Of a DNA stretch of 6,272 nt, positions 5,244-6,272 are shown piece after piece. The stretch covers positions 8,006 through 14,277 of the forward strand of contig MFIX01000097.1 of the NCBI GenBank assembly GCA_001780825.1, read 5' to 3'. Numbering within the stretch: the stretch's first letter is position 1; every line of letters begins with the position of its first letter. A program made the position numbers and the translations under genes. The notes beneath the pieces were generated by a model. That model did no database searches. It worked only from the letters and a program-made list of their open reading frames with translations, and was not told where the DNA came from. The stretch comes from Candidatus Glassbacteria bacterium RIFCSPLOWO2_12_FULL_58_11. GTDB lineage: Bacteria > Gemmatimonadota > Glassbacteria > GWA2-58-10.

Positions 5244-6272
5244 ATGCGCGCAAAAATTTCCGCTCGATTGATATCTTTTATCGCGGTCCTGCTGTTCGCG
5301 GCCTTCGCCGGCCTGAGCGCGCAGAACCTGCCGGGAGTGACATATAATGTCCGGCACTACGGCGCCGCGGGCGATGGTCAGGCCAAGGATACGCAGGCAA
5401 TCCAGAAGGCTGTCGATGCGGCGAACGCAGCCGGCGGCGGGACAGTGTATTTCCCTCCCGGAAAATACCTTTCGGGTACGATTTTCCTCAAAAGCCTGGT
5501 CACCCTGTACCTGGAGACCGGCTCGACCCTGCTCGGCAGCACGGATATCGCCGATTTTCCGCAAATCAGACCCAAGTTCCGCTCCTATACTGACAGCTAT
5601 GTCAGTCAGAGCCTGATCTACGCCGAGGATCAGCACGATATCGGCCTGGCCGGCCGGGGCACAATAGACGGACAAGGCCAGGCCTACCAGTGGAAAGAAT
5701 ATGTCAACCGGCCGGACGTGATCCGCTTTGTCACCTGCACACAGGTGCATGTTGAGAACATCCACCTTCAGAGCTCGCCGATGTGGATGCAGCATTACCT
5801 GGGCTGCGAGTTTGTCAGCGTGCGCGGGATCCAGGTGTTCAACCACAGCACCTACAACAACGATATGATCGATATCGACTGCTGCCGCAACGTGATCATT
5901 TCCGACTGCTACGGCAACAGCGATGACGACGCCCTGACGCTTAAAAGCACGGCGGACAAGCCCACCGAAAATGTGACGGTCACCAACTGCGTCCTGGGCA
6001 GCGGCTGTAATGCGATCAAGATGGGGACCGAGTCCAACGGCGGGTTCAAGAATATCTCTATCACCAACTGCGTGATCGATTCCTGGTACGGCAGGAAAGG
6101 CTTTTACGCCATGCCGAAGGGCATAGCCGGCATTGTGCTGGAAATCGTGGACGGCGGGACGCTGGAAAATGTCACGATCTCCAATATCGATATCAAAAAC
6201 GTCATGGCGCCGCTGTTCCTGCGTTTCGCCAACCGTGCGCGCAAGTTTAAACCGGACATGGACACACCGGGG
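5244..6272 (+). CDS. Secreted GH28-like (polygalacturonase family) beta-helix glycosidase, 3' truncated
   Basis: The first 343 codons are present and the frame runs off the window end without a stop. A signal peptide (about 1-26, basic start then LISFIAVLLFAAFAGLSA) predicts export. Residues 34-98 carry the N-terminal pectate-lyase-3/GH28 signature: YNVRHYGAAGDG, DTQAIQKAVDAA, GGGTVYFPPGKY and SGTIFLKS. GRGTIDGQG (137-145) opens the helix turns. The catalytic region shows NNDMID (205-210; Asp207 at the NTD position) and SDDDALTLKS (226-235; Asp228/Asp229 at the DD position). CNAIKMGTESNGG (255-267) replaces the usual GHG-SIGSE strand, with Asn256 at the His position, and GIAGIVLE (293-300) stands where RIK is expected. 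Thus three catalytic acids are kept, but the His and RIK subsite residues of true polygalacturonases are not seen. The enzyme probably cleaves a pectic or related glycan, and galacturonan should not be assumed. It is divergent from the sensor kinase, 248 bases apart, which suggests it is a target or marker of the sensed substrate. Confidence 0.9.
   Translation, partial: MRAKISARLISFIAVLLFAAFAGLSAQNLPGVTYNVRHYGAAGDGQAKDTQAIQKAVDAANAAGGGTVYFPPGKYLSGTIFLKSLVTLYLETGSTLLGSTDIADFPQIRPKFRSYTDSYVSQSLIYAEDQHDIGLAGRGTIDGQGQAYQWKEYVNRPDVIRFVTCTQVHVENIHLQSSPMWMQHYLGCEFVSVRGIQVFNHSTYNNDMIDIDCCRNVIISDCYGNSDDDALTLKSTADKPTENVTVTNCVLGSGCNAIKMGTESNGGFKNISITNCVIDSWYGRKGFYAMPKGIAGIVLEIVDGGTLENVTISNIDIKNVMAPLFLRFANRARKFKPDMDTPG

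Noticed and set aside
5211..5846. Minus-strand open frame of 211 codons over the start of the GH28-like gene
   Set aside because: It lies opposite a gene with a clear signal peptide, ribosome site and family motifs. The antisense product shows no recognisable domain and would cover the GH28 ribosome site.

Overview
The window reads as chromosomal DNA of a moderately GC-rich, Gram-negative-type bacterium that degrades polysaccharides. The signs are two export signals, a periplasmic propeller-type sensor kinase, a secreted pectinase-like enzyme and clear Shine-Dalgarno sites. The phylum cannot be settled from sequence alone. Reg_prop sensors are common in Bacteroidota but also occur in Acidobacteriota, Ignavibacteria, Verrucomicrobiota and several uncultured phyla. 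The purine-rich ribosome sites and a TTGTAA-17-TATAAT promoter argue mildly against Bacteroidota.

Layout: (1) 1-1128, plus strand, is the C-terminal part of a PhoD-like metallophosphoesterase whose 5' end lies outside the window. (2) 1129-1179 is a 51-base convergent gap with no convincing terminator hairpin. (3) 1180-4995, minus strand, is a complete 1271-residue hybrid histidine kinase. In order it has a signal peptide, 14 Reg_prop blades (two seven-bladed propellers), a Y_Y_Y domain, one membrane span, a coiled coil, PAS, HisKA, HATPase_c and a C-terminal receiver domain. It has no AraC-type DNA-binding domain. (4) 4996-5243 is a 248-base divergent regulatory region. It holds a good minus-strand promoter for the kinase, a weaker plus-strand promoter candidate, and several palindromes on the side of the plus-strand gene. 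(5) 5244-6272, plus strand, is the first 343 codons of a secreted GH28-like parallel beta-helix enzyme that continues past the window.

Working model (inference): the kinase and the GH28-like enzyme share a divergent control region. This is the usual look of a sensor placed beside the glycan-degrading genes it responds to, so the propellers may sense a pectin-derived oligosaccharide in the periplasm. Because the kinase lacks its own DNA-binding output, the signal would have to pass to a separate regulator not seen here. The phosphatase is convergent with the kinase and need not belong to the same unit.

The families are known ones. The points most worth a second look are the missing output domain, a two-blade duplication inside the sensor, the non-canonical active-site positions of the GH28-like enzyme, and the palindromes in the divergent region.
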